Below the pieces are notes generated by a model. That model was not told where the DNA came from and did no database searches. It saw only the letters and a program-made list of their open reading frames with translations. The position numbers and the translations under genes are program-made. A stretch of DNA of 64,000 nt, taken from NCBI GenBank assembly GCA_017501695.1, contig JAFVWL010000128.1, positions 1-64,000 on the forward strand. Reading direction: 5' to 3'. The stretch is from Oscillospiraceae bacterium (GTDB lineage Bacteria; Bacillota; Clostridia; Oscillospirales; Oscillospiraceae). This document shows positions 33,691-43,800 of the stretch, piece after piece (positions within the stretch are counted from its first letter, which is position 1; each line of letters opens with the position of its first letter).

Positions 33691-34517
33691 CCGTGGGCAT
33701 CCTGGGTCTGGGACTTATTGGCGGATCCCTGGCCCGGGCATATTCCAAGGCCGGACACCGGGTCCTGGCAGCAGAGCGGGATGACATGATCCTGTCCTTC
33801 GCACAACTGGCTGATGCTGTGACCGGACCCCTGACACCGGAGGAGATTCCCAATTGTGATCTGATCCTCCTGGCTATCTACCCGGAGGGCTCCGCTTCCT
33901 GGCTGGAAGAAAACGCCCATCTCATTTCTCCCCATGCCCTGGTCCTGGACTGCTGCGGCGTAAAGCGGGAGATCTGTCAGCGGTGCTTCCCTTTGGCACA
34001 GCAGTATCGCTTTACTTTTGTGGGAGGACACCCCATGGCCGGTTCTCATTTTTCCGGCTTCAAGTACAGCCGCTCCAACCTGTTCCAGGGTGCGCCCATG
34101 GTCCTGGTGCCGCCCCGGTTTGACGACATGGAGCTGCTGGCACGGGTTAAGGAAGCTCTGGCACCCTGCCGTTTCGGACGGTTCTCCGTGACCACGGCCC
34201 AGGAGCACGACCGGATGATTGCCTTTACCTCTCAGATGCCCCATATTCTCAGCAACGCCTTTATCAAGTCCCCCACCGCCCTGTCCCACAAGGGCTTCTC
34301 CGCCGGCAGCTATAAGGACCTGACACGGGTTGCCTGGCTGAACCCCCGAATGTGGGCAGAGCTGTTCCTGGAAAACCGGGATTTTGTGCTGGAGGAATTG
34401 GATTTTTATATAGAAAGCCTTCAGGCCTACCGCCGGGCTTTGGATCGAGAAGACATGGATGACCTGGTCCGCCTGCTGGACGAGGGCAAAAAAAGAAAGG
34501 AGGAGGTGGACGGATGA
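33687..34517 (+). CDS. tyrA: Prephenate dehydrogenase
   Basis: Oxidises prephenate to 4-hydroxyphenylpyruvate with NAD(P), the committed step to tyrosine. The 276 residues start with the Rossmann motif GILGLGLIGGSLARAY. VGGHPMAGS holds the catalytic His region, and a helical dimerisation domain follows. No C-terminal ACT domain is present, so feedback by Tyr on the enzyme is not obvious and control may rest on the attenuator. It overlaps aroF and aroB by four bases each. Confidence 0.95.
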   Translation: MTVGILGLGLIGGSLARAYSKAGHRVLAAERDDMILSFAQLADAVTGPLTPEEIPNCDLILLAIYPEGSASWLEENAHLISPHALVLDCCGVKREICQRCFPLAQQYRFTFVGGHPMAGSHFSGFKYSRSNLFQGAPMVLVPPRFDDMELLARVKEALAPCRFGRFSVTTAQEHDRMIAFTSQMPHILSNAFIKSPTALSHKGFSAGSYKDLTRVAWLNPRMWAELFLENRDFVLEELDFYIESLQAYRRALDREDMDDLVRLLDEGKKRKEEVDG

Positions 34518-35548
34518 ACACCGTTTCCGTACACGCTTCCAGAAGCTATGAGGTTCTGATCGGTTCGGGTCTGCTTTCCTCTCTGGGCCAACACATCCGG
34601 ACTATGACAAAAGCCGATCGGGTCTGTGTGGTCAGCGATTCCAACGTATGGCCTCTTTACGGAAAAACCGTAACCGAGGCCCTGGAAACCGCAGAGCTTT
34701 CGGTCCACACCTTCGTCTTCCCCGCCGGAGAGGAAAGCAAGAACGGACAAACCTACCTGGCGCTTCTGTCCTTTCTGACAGATTGCGGCCTGACCCGGTC
34801 CGACTGTATCGTTGCACTGGGCGGCGGTGTCACCGGAGATCTGGCAGGCTTCGCCGCCGCCACCTACCTCCGGGGGATCCCCTACATTCAGGCCCCCACC
34901 ACGTTGCTGGCTGCCGTGGACTCCTCCGTAGGCGGCAAGACCGCCATCGACCTGCCCGGAGGCAAGAATCTGGCAGGTGCCTTTTACCAGCCCATTCTGG
35001 TCCTCTGCGACACGGATACGCTGAATACCCTCCCGACGGAAATTTTCCGGGACGGCTGTGCCGAGGTCATCAAATACGGTATTCTTTATGATGACGCCCT
35101 TTTTGCCCATCTGGAGCACCACGGTCTTGCCTTTGACCGGGAGCCGGTCATCACCCGCTGCGTGGAGTTGAAGCGGGACGTGGTGGCGGAAGATGAATTT
35201 GACCGGGGCGCGCGAATGAAGCTGAACCTGGGCCATACCTTTGGCCATGGTGTGGAAGCCGCCAGTGGTTACCGTGTGTCCCACGGCAAGGCCGTTGCCA
35301 TCGGCATGGCTATGGTTGCCCGGACCTTCCCCGGCCCCGATTCCCTGCGGATCATCCATTGTCTGGAAAGGTTCGGTCTTCCCGTCACTACCCATCATTC
35401 GGCAGAAACGCTGCTGCAATATATGTACTCCGACAAAAAACGCAGCGGCGGCACCGTGAGTCTCATCGTGCCCCGGGAAATCGGCCGCTGTGACATCGTT
35501 CCCACACCTGTGGAGGAACTGAAATCCTTGATTCAGGCAGGTCTTTGA
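34514..35548 (+). CDS. aroB: 3-dehydroquinate synthase
   Basis: Second shikimate-pathway step, NAD- and metal-dependent. The 344 residues contain the NAD loop GGGVTGDLAGFAAATYLRG, the phosphate site PTTLLAAVDSSVGGKTAID and the metal ligands in LGHTFGHGVEA. Length is normal. GGAGG precedes the ATG, which overlaps tyrA. One base separates it from aroA. Confidence 0.96.
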   Translation: MNTVSVHASRSYEVLIGSGLLSSLGQHIRTMTKADRVCVVSDSNVWPLYGKTVTEALETAELSVHTFVFPAGEESKNGQTYLALLSFLTDCGLTRSDCIVALGGGVTGDLAGFAAATYLRGIPYIQAPTTLLAAVDSSVGGKTAIDLPGGKNLAGAFYQPILVLCDTDTLNTLPTEIFRDGCAEVIKYGILYDDALFAHLEHHGLAFDREPVITRCVELKRDVVAEDEFDRGARMKLNLGHTFGHGVEAASGYRVSHGKAVAIGMAMVARTFPGPDSLRIIHCLERFGLPVTTHHSAETLLQYMYSDKKRSGGTVSLIVPREIGRCDIVPTPVEELKSLIQAGL

Positions 35549-35549
35549 T

Positions 35550-36749
35550 ATGGATATTACCCTACACCCCGGACCCCTCCAGGGAAAGCTGACGGTCATC
35601 CCCTCCAAATCCCAGGCACACAGGCTGCTGATCTGTGCCGCCTTTGCGGACAAACCCACGGACATCATTTGCCCGGAAACCAACCGGGATATGGACGCTA
35701 CCGCGCAATGTCTGGAAAGTATTGGAGCAAATATCGTCCGGACACCCCGTGGTTATTGCGTCACACCAAAATCCCACGCGGTCGATTCCCCAGTGCTGAA
35801 CTGCCTTGACAGCGGCTCTACTCTGCGGTTCTTGTTGCCTATTATGGGTGCCCTGGGCGTTTACACCGTCTTCAAAATGGAGGGCCGTCTGCCTCAGCGT
35901 CCCCTGTCTCCCCTCTGGGAGGAGATGGAACGGATGGGGTGCAATTTGAAATTCATCAGTGATAACGAGCTGCGTTGCCAGGGCCAGCTTCGACCCGGCG
36001 ATTACTACATCGACGGCGGGGTTTCCAGCCAGTTCATCACCGGCTTGCTATTTGCCACTTCCCTGCTGGATGGTGACAGCACCATCCACATCACGGGCAA
36101 GCTGGAATCCAAGCCCTATGTGGACTTGACCCTGGATGCTCTGAAGCAGTTTGGAATTGAAGTCGACGATTTTCATGTCCGGGGTGGACAGGTGTTCCGT
36201 TCCCCCGGAACCGTCACCGTGGAGGGCGATTGGTCAAACGCTGCCTTCTGGCTGGCAGCCAATGCCCTGGGCAGCAGCATTGATATCCAGGGACTAAACC
36301 CGGCATCCGTCCAGGGTGACCGGGCCGCGGCAGACCTGATTCCCGCGTTGAACGAGAACATCACCGTTTCCGCAGCGGACATTCCGGACCTGGTGCCCAT
36401 CCTGTCCGTGGTGGCAGCCGCCAATCAGGGTGCTATCTTTACGGATATTCGCCGGCTTCGGCTGAAGGAATCGGACCGGGTGGCCTCGGTAATTGCCATG
36501 CTGACAGCCCTGGGCTGTGAAGCCCAAGCTACGGAAGATACCCTGACCGTCTACCCTGCCCGGTTTACGGGCGGCACTGTGGACGCCAAAAATGACCACC
36601 GTATCGCCATGGCCGCAGCGGTGGCTTCCACCGTCTGCTCCGGGCCCGTAAGGATTCTGGGGGCGGAATGTGTCCAAAAATCCTACCCCCGGTTCTGGGA
36701 AGAATTCAAGCGTTTGGGAGGTAACTATGAGCAGCACTTACGGCGATAA
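35550..36749 (+). CDS. aroA: 3-phosphoshikimate 1-carboxyvinyltransferase (EPSP synthase)
   Basis: Adds the enolpyruvyl group of PEP to shikimate 3-phosphate. The 399 residues carry PSKSQAHRLLICAA at the N-terminus, LDSGSTLRFLLP, DGGVSSQFITGLL, LKESDRVASV and DHRIAMAAAV, all active-site blocks. It is somewhat shorter than the usual 425-445 residues, with the loss spread over several loops. The 3' end overlaps aroC by 23 bases. Confidence 0.95.
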   Translation: MDITLHPGPLQGKLTVIPSKSQAHRLLICAAFADKPTDIICPETNRDMDATAQCLESIGANIVRTPRGYCVTPKSHAVDSPVLNCLDSGSTLRFLLPIMGALGVYTVFKMEGRLPQRPLSPLWEEMERMGCNLKFISDNELRCQGQLRPGDYYIDGGVSSQFITGLLFATSLLDGDSTIHITGKLESKPYVDLTLDALKQFGIEVDDFHVRGGQVFRSPGTVTVEGDWSNAAFWLAANALGSSIDIQGLNPASVQGDRAAADLIPALNENITVSAADIPDLVPILSVVAAANQGAIFTDIRRLRLKESDRVASVIAMLTALGCEAQATEDTLTVYPARFTGGTVDAKNDHRIAMAAAVASTVCSGPVRILGAECVQKSYPRFWEEFKRLGGNYEQHLRR

Positions 36750-37815
36750 TTTGAAATTATCCATTTTCGGTCAGTCCCACGGAAGTGCCATCGGCATGAC
36801 CCTGGACGGTATCCCTGCCGGATTGCCTGTGGACACAAACAAGCTCCAGGAATTCCTGAACCGTCGGGCACCGGGACAGAACGATTGGTCCACTCCCAGA
36901 AAAGAGGAAGACCGTCCGGAATTCTTGTCCGGAATCGTGGACGGCTTTACCTGCGGCGCACCCATTGCCGCCGTCATCTATAACAAAAACACCCGCTCCG
37001 GCGACTATGCCAACCTGAAGGACTGTCCCCGGCCCGGCCACGCGGATTACACCGCTCAGGTCAAATACGGCGGCTTTCAGGATGCCGCCGGCGGCGGCCA
37101 TTTCTCCGGCCGGCTTACCGCGCCCCTGTGCATCGCAGGAGGCCTGTGCAAACAGTGGCTGGAGGAAATGGGTATCCGCATCGGTGCCCACATCACACAA
37201 ATCGGTCTGAGCCATACCAGGAGCTTTAACTACCTGACCCCGGAGTTGGAGCAGGTCCAACTGGACTTCCCCACCTTAACCAGGGAGGACGCCGAAGAAT
37301 ACCAGGCTACAATTGAAAAGGCCCGTTCCCAGGGCGAAAGTGTTGGCGGACGCATCGAATGCGCCATTACCGGAGTTCCCGCAGGCATCGGAGAGCCCAT
37401 GTTTGGCGGTGTGGAAAGCAAAATCGCCCAGATCGTTTACGGAATCCCGGCGGTGAAATCCGTTGGCTTCGGTTGGGCAGAATCCTTCTGCATTGTCCCC
37501 GGAAGCGAGAGCAACGATGAATTTATCCTGACGGACGGACAGGTTAAAACCGCAACCAATCACTGCGGCGGAATCCTGGGCGGCATCACCAACGGAATGC
37601 CCATCATCTTCAATGTCACGGTGAAGCCCACTCCCTCCATTTCCAGGCCCCAGAAAACCGTCAATCTGAAAACCGGCGAAGCGATTACCCTGGAAATCAA
37701 AGGCCGCCATGACCCCTGCATCGTACCCCGGGCGGTGCCTGTTGTGGAAGCTGCCGCAGCCATTGCCATTTATGATCTGATCCTGGGCAATACCCAGACA
37801 AACAGGAGGAAGTAA
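36727..37815 (+). CDS. aroC: Chorismate synthase
   Basis: Last common step, FMN-dependent. The 362 residues begin with YGDNLKLSIFGQSHG. They contain RRAPGQNDWSTPRKEEDRPEF as expected for the family, and DAAGGGHFSGRLTAP, the signature near the FMN site. Later come GGITNGMPI and RHDPCIVPRAVPV. The chosen ATG at 36727 follows GGGAGG. An in-frame upstream start inside aroA is not needed. Confidence 0.96.
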   Translation: MSSTYGDNLKLSIFGQSHGSAIGMTLDGIPAGLPVDTNKLQEFLNRRAPGQNDWSTPRKEEDRPEFLSGIVDGFTCGAPIAAVIYNKNTRSGDYANLKDCPRPGHADYTAQVKYGGFQDAAGGGHFSGRLTAPLCIAGGLCKQWLEEMGIRIGAHITQIGLSHTRSFNYLTPELEQVQLDFPTLTREDAEEYQATIEKARSQGESVGGRIECAITGVPAGIGEPMFGGVESKIAQIVYGIPAVKSVGFGWAESFCIVPGSESNDEFILTDGQVKTATNHCGGILGGITNGMPIIFNVTVKPTPSISRPQKTVNLKTGEAITLEIKGRHDPCIVPRAVPVVEAAAAIAIYDLILGNTQTNRRK

Positions 37816-37816
37816 T

Positions 37817-38959
37817 ATGGAACTGAAGGACCTTCGCCAGGAAATTGACCACATTGACGAGGAACTGGTACGGCTGTTCTGCCAGCGGATGGAAGTATCC
37901 GCCCGGATCGCCGAATATAAGAAAGAAAAATCCCTGCCCATTTTCGTCCCCGCCCGGGAACGGGAGAAGCTCCAGACCGTTTCGGAGGCCGCAGGAGCGG
38001 ATATGGCCAGTTATACCCGGGCCCTGTACTCCATGCTCTTCGAGCTGAGCCGCAGCCATCAAAGCAAATGCAACGGCCGCGTCAGTCCCCTGTATCAGCA
38101 AATCACCCAGGCCATTGAGAAAACCCCCAAGCTCTTTCCGCAAACCCGCATGGTAGCTTGCCAGGGCGTGGAGGGTGCCTATTCCCAGATCGCCTGCGAA
38201 AAGATGTTCAAAAGTCCTCTGATCATGTATTTTAAGAATTTTGAGGGTGTATTCTCCGCCATCGACAAGGGTTTGTGCCAGTACGGCATCCTGCCCCTGG
38301 AAAATTCCACTGCCGGTTCCGTGAAGAAGGTCTACGACCTGATGATCCAGCACAATTTCTCCATCGTCCGGGCTTTCCGGCTGAAGGTGGACCACAATCT
38401 GCTGGCAAAACCCGGCACAAAGATCGGGGATATCCGGGAAATCTATTCCCATGAGCAGGCCATCAGTCAGTGCAGCGAATATTTGCAGAGCCTCCAGGGT
38501 GTCACCATCATTCCCGTATCCAATACCGCAGTGGCCGCGGAATTGGTGGCAAAATCGGACCGGACGGATATTGCCGCGCTCAGCAGCCGGGCCTGCGCCG
38601 ACCTGTACGGTCTGACCTGTCTGGCATCTTCCATCCAGGACAAGGGCAACAATCACACCCGGTTCATCTGCATCAGCAAGAATATGGAGATCTACCCCGG
38701 TTCTGACAAGACCAGCATTATGATGGTCCTGCCCCACCGTCCCGGCTCATTGTACAAATTCCTGGCACGGCTCTATGTTCTGGGGATCAACGTAACCAAG
38801 CTGGAGTCCCGCCCCATTCCGGACCGGGACTTCGAGTTCATGTTCTATTTCGATTTGGAAACCTCCATCTATTCCGACGAATTTGTCCAGCTCATGTGTG
38901 AGCTGGACGACCTGTGCGAGGAATTCAAGTACCTGGGCAGCTACCGTGAGGTGATGTGA
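37817..38959 (+). CDS. pheA: Bifunctional chorismate mutase / prephenate dehydratase
   Basis: P-protein of phenylalanine synthesis. The 380 residues contain an AroQ-type mutase helix bundle (about 1-90, LRQEIDHIDEELVRLFCQR), then prephenate dehydratase (about 110-285; GVEGAYSQIACEKMF, LPLENSTAGSV, NNHTRFI). A C-terminal ACT domain has GSLYKFLARLYVLGINVTKL and ESRP, the phenylalanine-binding motif. It is therefore likely inhibited by Phe. It makes prephenate for both this enzyme and TyrA. Confidence 0.96.
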   Translation: MELKDLRQEIDHIDEELVRLFCQRMEVSARIAEYKKEKSLPIFVPAREREKLQTVSEAAGADMASYTRALYSMLFELSRSHQSKCNGRVSPLYQQITQAIEKTPKLFPQTRMVACQGVEGAYSQIACEKMFKSPLIMYFKNFEGVFSAIDKGLCQYGILPLENSTAGSVKKVYDLMIQHNFSIVRAFRLKVDHNLLAKPGTKIGDIREIYSHEQAISQCSEYLQSLQGVTIIPVSNTAVAAELVAKSDRTDIAALSSRACADLYGLTCLASSIQDKGNNHTRFICISKNMEIYPGSDKTSIMMVLPHRPGSLYKFLARLYVLGINVTKLESRPIPDRDFEFMFYFDLETSIYSDEFVQLMCELDDLCEEFKYLGSYREVM

Positions 38960-40185
38960 TGCTTTGCGGATTGCTGGGCCGGAAGCTGGGCCATAGCTAT
39001 TCTCCCCAGATCCATAGCCGTCTGGGGGATTATCCCTACAAGCTCTTTGAAAAGGAGCCGGAGGAGCTGGAAGCATTTCTGCGTGACGGAAGTGTTACAG
39101 GTTTGAACGTCACGGTACCCTATAAAAAGGCCGTGATCCCTTTCTGTGACTGTCTCTCCCCCATTGCTCAGCGGCTTGGGGCAGTAAACACCCTGGTGCG
39201 CAGGAGCGACGGCACCCTCATCGGTCATAATTCCGATTATTTCGGATTCCAAACTATGATCCGATCCAGTGGATTGTCCATTCCCGGCAAAAAATGCTTG
39301 GTCCTGGGCAGCGGCGGAGCCTCCAATACCGCTGTGGCGGTGCTGGAAGAGCTGGGTGCCCAGGTGGTGGTCATCTCCAGAACGGGAGAAAATAACTACC
39401 AAAATCTGCACCTTCATTCCGATGCGGCGCTCATCGTCAACACCACGCCCGTGGGAATGTATCCGGATACCGGACTCTCTCCTGTGGATCTAGGATGCTT
39501 CCCGACGCTGGAAGGCGTTCTGGATGTGATCTATAATCCTGCCCGGACGAAGCTTCTGCTGGACGCGGAGCGCCGTGGGCTTATAGCCGTCAACGGCCTG
39601 CTGATGCTGGTGGCCCAGGCCAAGGAGAGCGCTGAATGGTTTACCGGCAACGCCATCCACAACAGCCGAATTACGGAAATTCACCGGAGCCTGCGGCTGA
39701 AGATGGAAAATATCATCCTCATCGGAATGCCCGGCTGCGGAAAATCCACCGTTGGAAAACTCCTTGCGGAAAAGCTGGGAAAAACCTTTGTGGATGCTGA
39801 CGACGAGATCGTTACCCTGGCTGGGAAATCTATCCCCGAAATCTTCTCCCAGGACGGCGAAGATGCGTTCCGGCAATGGGAAACCAAAGCTTTGGAAGCA
39901 TTGGGAAAACGGTCCGGCCTGGTCATCGCCACCGGCGGCGGCTGTGTGACCCGAGCGCGCAATTACCCCCTGCTTCACCAGAACGGCACCATTTTCTGGT
40001 TTCAGCGGGATCTGAACCGGCTTCCCACGGATGGACGTCCCCTGTCTCAAAAAACGGATCTTTCGGAAATGTACCGGATCCGTCAGCCGCTGTATGAACA
40101 ATTTGCTGACTGCGTTGTGGACAACAACGGCAGTCTGGAATCCAGTCTTGACCGAATCCTTGGCGTTTTGGAGGTTATGAAATGA
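38959..40185 (+). CDS. aroE-aroK: Shikimate dehydrogenase / shikimate kinase fusion
   Basis: One 408-residue protein carries two pathway enzymes. Residues 1 to about 245 are AroE: LLGRKLGHSYSPQIHS, the Lys in NVTVPYKK, the Asp in GHNSDYFGF and the NADP loop LGSGGASNTA. Residues from about 250 are AroK: P-loop IGMPGCGKSTVGK, FVDADDEI and TGGGCVTR. ATG at 38959 overlaps the pheA stop (TGATG). The linker is short. No convincing ribosome site precedes the internal Met at the kinase start, so a true fusion is likely. Confidence 0.94.
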   Translation: MLCGLLGRKLGHSYSPQIHSRLGDYPYKLFEKEPEELEAFLRDGSVTGLNVTVPYKKAVIPFCDCLSPIAQRLGAVNTLVRRSDGTLIGHNSDYFGFQTMIRSSGLSIPGKKCLVLGSGGASNTAVAVLEELGAQVVVISRTGENNYQNLHLHSDAALIVNTTPVGMYPDTGLSPVDLGCFPTLEGVLDVIYNPARTKLLLDAERRGLIAVNGLLMLVAQAKESAEWFTGNAIHNSRITEIHRSLRLKMENIILIGMPGCGKSTVGKLLAEKLGKTFVDADDEIVTLAGKSIPEIFSQDGEDAFRQWETKALEALGKRSGLVIATGGGCVTRARNYPLLHQNGTIFWFQRDLNRLPTDGRPLSQKTDLSEMYRIRQPLYEQFADCVVDNNGSLESSLDRILGVLEVMK

Positions 40186-40613
40186 AGCTTCTCGTCATCA
40201 ACGGACCCAATATCAATATGCTGGGCATCCGGGAGCCGGGCATCTACGGCAAAAACACCTTTGCCGATTTGCTGGCCCTGCTTCAGGACACGGCCCAGGC
40301 GGAAAATGTGGTCATTAACCAATTTCAATCCAATCACGAAGGTTCCCTGGTGGACAAGATCCAGGAGGCCTACGGAAACTATGACGGCATCGTCATCAAC
40401 CCCGCCGCCTATACCCACACCAGCGTAGCCATTCTGGATGCCCTGAAAGCAGTATCCATCCCCGCGGTGGAGGTCCACATCTCCGATGTGGACAGCCGGG
40501 AACCCTTCCGGCAGATCTCCTACCCCAGCATGGCCTGTGTCCACACCATCAAGGGCCATGGTCTGGAGGGCTACCGGGAAGCGGTTTTGTATTTGCTGGA
40601 CCATTATGGATAA
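40182..40613 (+). CDS. aroQ: Type II 3-dehydroquinate dehydratase
   Basis: Third shikimate-pathway step, by the small type II enzyme. The 143 residues have LVINGPNINMLGIREPGIYG with the catalytic Tyr/Arg loop, NQFQSNHEGSLVDKI, INPAAYTHTSVAI and HISDVDSREPFR. It overlaps the fusion gene by four bases and ends the operon. Its terminator hairpin was split by the inserted element. Confidence 0.96.
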   Translation: MKLLVINGPNINMLGIREPGIYGKNTFADLLALLQDTAQAENVVINQFQSNHEGSLVDKIQEAYGNYDGIVINPAAYTHTSVAILDALKAVSIPAVEVHISDVDSREPFRQISYPSMACVHTIKGHGLEGYREAVLYLLDHYG

Positions 40614-40619
40614 AGTGAA

Positions 40620-40643
40620 ACGCCTGTCCCACCGGACAGGCGT
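40620..40643. repeat. Left copy of the duplicated terminator hairpin, element 2
   Basis: A 24-base exact copy of 40825-40848, a stem ACGCCTGTCC/GGACAGGCGT with a 4-base loop. It is seven bases after the aroQ stop and lacks a T run on the plus strand. Confidence 0.86.
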
Positions 40644-40824
40644 CAGACTGTCGAAAAACCACGTCATTCCGAGCCAGTGCTCACACTGGCGTGGGAATCC
40701 CGTGGATTTTCAAACATTTCTTGTCAAAAATCGTACATTTCCACCTTAATTTACGGGATTGCCACACCAGTCTGCGGACTGGTTCGCAATGACGTGTTAT
40801 TCAAAGGACTTTTTTGACACGCTG
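40644..40824. mobile_element. Short non-autonomous element inserted in a terminator (copy 2, 181 bp)
   Basis: It has the same first 17 bases (CAGACTGTCGAAAAACC) and the same last 16 bases (CTTTTTTGACACGCTG) as the element at 7723-7978. It shares internal CCAGTGC-CACACTG, GGATTGCCAC and TCGCAATGAC boxes, while the middle differs and is shorter. Flanked by exact copies of a different hairpin. No coding region seen. Confidence 0.82.
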
Positions 40825-40848
40825 ACGCCTGTCCCACCGGACAGGCGT
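40825..40848. repeat. Right copy of the duplicated terminator hairpin, element 2
   Basis: Identical to 40620-40643 and followed by TTCTTG on the plus strand. It lies 15 bases from the stop of the convergent permease gene. Confidence 0.86.
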
Positions 40849-40863
40849 TTCTTGCATAGTATT

Positions 40864-43800
40864 TTATTCTACGGATTTCAGAGCTTCCGCCATATTGATC
40901 TTTTCCAGCTTGAAATACAGCACGAAATCCACAGCCACCGCGGAAAGCAGGGTCAGGGCGATGGACCAGAAATAGCTGATGGGCAGCAGCCGCGCCTGCA
41001 TCCACACCATATCCACCTTGATCTGGGACATAACAAATTCCAGCAGCCAATGGCCGAAGATCAGGCCGATGGCAGCGCCCATGACCGACAGCAGCAGATT
41101 TTCCTTGAACACATAGGCACCGGATTCCGCCGCGTTGAAGCCCAGGACCTTGATGGTGGCGATTTCCCGGATCCGCTCAGTGATATTGATATTGGTCAGG
41201 TTATACAGCACCGTTATCGCCAGCAGTCCAGCACAGATCACGATGGTGACAACCACCAGGTTCATGGCTTCCAGCATAGAACCCACCTGCAGCGCCAGGT
41301 CCTGACACACAGTCACGCTCATTACGCCCGCAAAGGCAGAGACCTTGGTGCTGGCCAGATAGGGATCCTGGCTGTCCGTCACTGTCAGGTACGCCATCTG
41401 CTTCTCCGGCGCGTCACCCCATTGGCTTGCCATGGTATCCGGGGTCACGATGATGTAATTGTACACATGATTATCGTAGATGCCCGCGACGGTGACTGTC
41501 ATGGTTTCCAGATCGCTGTTTCGCAGGGTAACCACATCACCGGTGCGGATGCCAAGCTTTTCCGCCATACCGATGGAAAGCAGTGCCTCCCCCGTTCCGG
41601 GCATGGACAGGGACGTTTTTCCGCTGTGGAAATCCATCATATTTTCAAAATCCCCATCGGCGGCAATCAGGATAATATCCCGGGTCTGTCCGTTGTGGTC
41701 CAGCTCCACGCTGGACTGATGGGCAAAGGTGATTTGATCCACATATCGGCCAATCTCATCCCGGAACTGTTCCTGCTCCTCAGCCTCCAGTCCGTCAGCG
41801 AAACGGATCTCCAGATCGTACAGAGTAACCTCCTGGAACTGGAAATCCACAATGTCCATAATGGAGTCCTTGATGCCGAAGCCCGTCAGCAGCAGGGCCG
41901 TGCATCCGCCAATGCCCACCAGCATCATCAGCAGCCGCTGGCGGTAGCGGAAAATATTGCGGAGCATAACCTTATTCAGGAAGCTGATTCTGTTCCAGAA
42001 GGGCAGGTATTCCAGCAGAATCTTCTTTCCGGAGGTAGGGGGCTTGGGCCGGATCAGCTCCGCGGGAACCTCCCGCAGCATATTGCGGCAGCAATACCAG
42101 GTCACGCCCAGGGTCACAGCAGTATATACAGCCACCACGCTCAGGCCCAGGGGCCAGTCGATGAGCAGCGTAATATCCGGCCGGATATTGAGAATGATGT
42201 TGTAGGCCTGCCACAGGATCAGGGGGAAGATCCAGCTTCCCACCAGCACACCCAGGCCGCAGCCCAGAACCGCCGCGCTGCCCGCATAGGCAAGATATTT
42301 GCCGATAATGGCTCCGTTGGAATAGCCCAGGGCCTTTAAGGTACCGATTTGGGTCCGCTCTTCCTCCACCATGCGGGTCATGGTGGTGATGCACACCAGT
42401 GCCGCGATCAACAGGAAAAACACAGGAAACACGGCGGAAACGCCCTCCACAATGTCGGAGTTGCTGTCCAGGGAAAGATAGCTCACATTGGTGTTCCGGC
42501 CCAGAGCAAAGACATCAGGGCTTTTCAGACCGTTGATCTCTTCCTTGGCGTCCGCCAGCTCTGCCCATCCGTCCCGGAGCTCCGCTTCCGCGTCCTCCAG
42601 CTCCTGCATGGCCTCCTCGTAGCCCTCCTGGTAGGTGATCCAGCCTTCGTCCACCTGCTTCTGGGCATCCTCCAGGGCGATCATACCCTCTTCGGCTTCC
42701 AGTCTCCGGGCATCCAGCTCCTGTTGGGCCGTATTCAGCTCCAATTCGCCTGCGGCGATCTGGGCCTCAGCGGCAGCAAATTCCTGTTCCGCCAGGACCT
42801 TGCTGTCCGCCAGTTCCTGGAATCCGGCCTCAATGGCCACCAGGGCATCCTGAAGCAGCTTCTGATTTGCCACCAGCTCCGCCCGCTGGGCCTGGATCTC
42901 CTCCCGTTTAGCGATCAGCTCCTCCAATTGGGCGGAGTAAATCTCCCGGTTGTCCTCCATCTCCTGATACTGCTGGGCGTAGGATTCCCGCTCCGCCAGC
43001 AGTTCCTGAAGTCTGGCTTCCAGCGCTTCGATGAGCCGTTCGTCTGCCAGGGGATTTTCCTTAGCCCGGTCCAGGGCGGACTGGGTAGTCTGAATGCTCA
43101 CATCCAGCAGCCGGATCACGGATTCCATCAGTGTGGCCATGGTGTCGAGCTGCTGCAGGCCGCTTTCCAATTGGGAAATGCCACTGTTCAACCGGATAAG
43201 ACCGTTGTCGATCTGCACGATACCCTCAGCCACCAGGACCAAGTTCGCGTTGACAGTTTTCCGGTTTTCCATCAGGGTAGCGGTACCTTCGGCAATCTGG
43301 GCATAGGCATCGGCCCTGGCATCCGCCAACTGCTGGCGGGAATCTATGATAGTCTGCCTTCCCTCGTCAATGGTCTTTTGGCCTTCCTCCAACTGGACAA
43401 GGCCGTCCTCCAGAAGGGCCCGGTTCTCGTCGATTTCCGCCTGGGCATCCAGAAGCTCCTGACGGCCCTCTTCCAGCGTTTTCAGGGCTTCCTCCCTGGC
43501 GTCCAGGAATTCCGCCTCGCCCTCCTGAAGCTCCTGCAGGCCCTCGTCATAAGCCTTCCAGGCATCCGCCAGCACTGACTCGTAACGGTTTTGGGCAATC
43601 GGCTCCAGCAGGGGCTTGATGTACTCCGCCATATCGTCCATGGCGGTGTGAAATTCCTCCGTGTAGATCCGGTAATCTCCGTCCATGGTGACACAGATTT
43701 CGGAATAGTAATCCACATCAAAGGCATCCTCCGGAATGTACACATAAGCCGCGACAGTACCGTTGCCCAGGGTCGTGGTACCCCGGGACATATCCATGTA

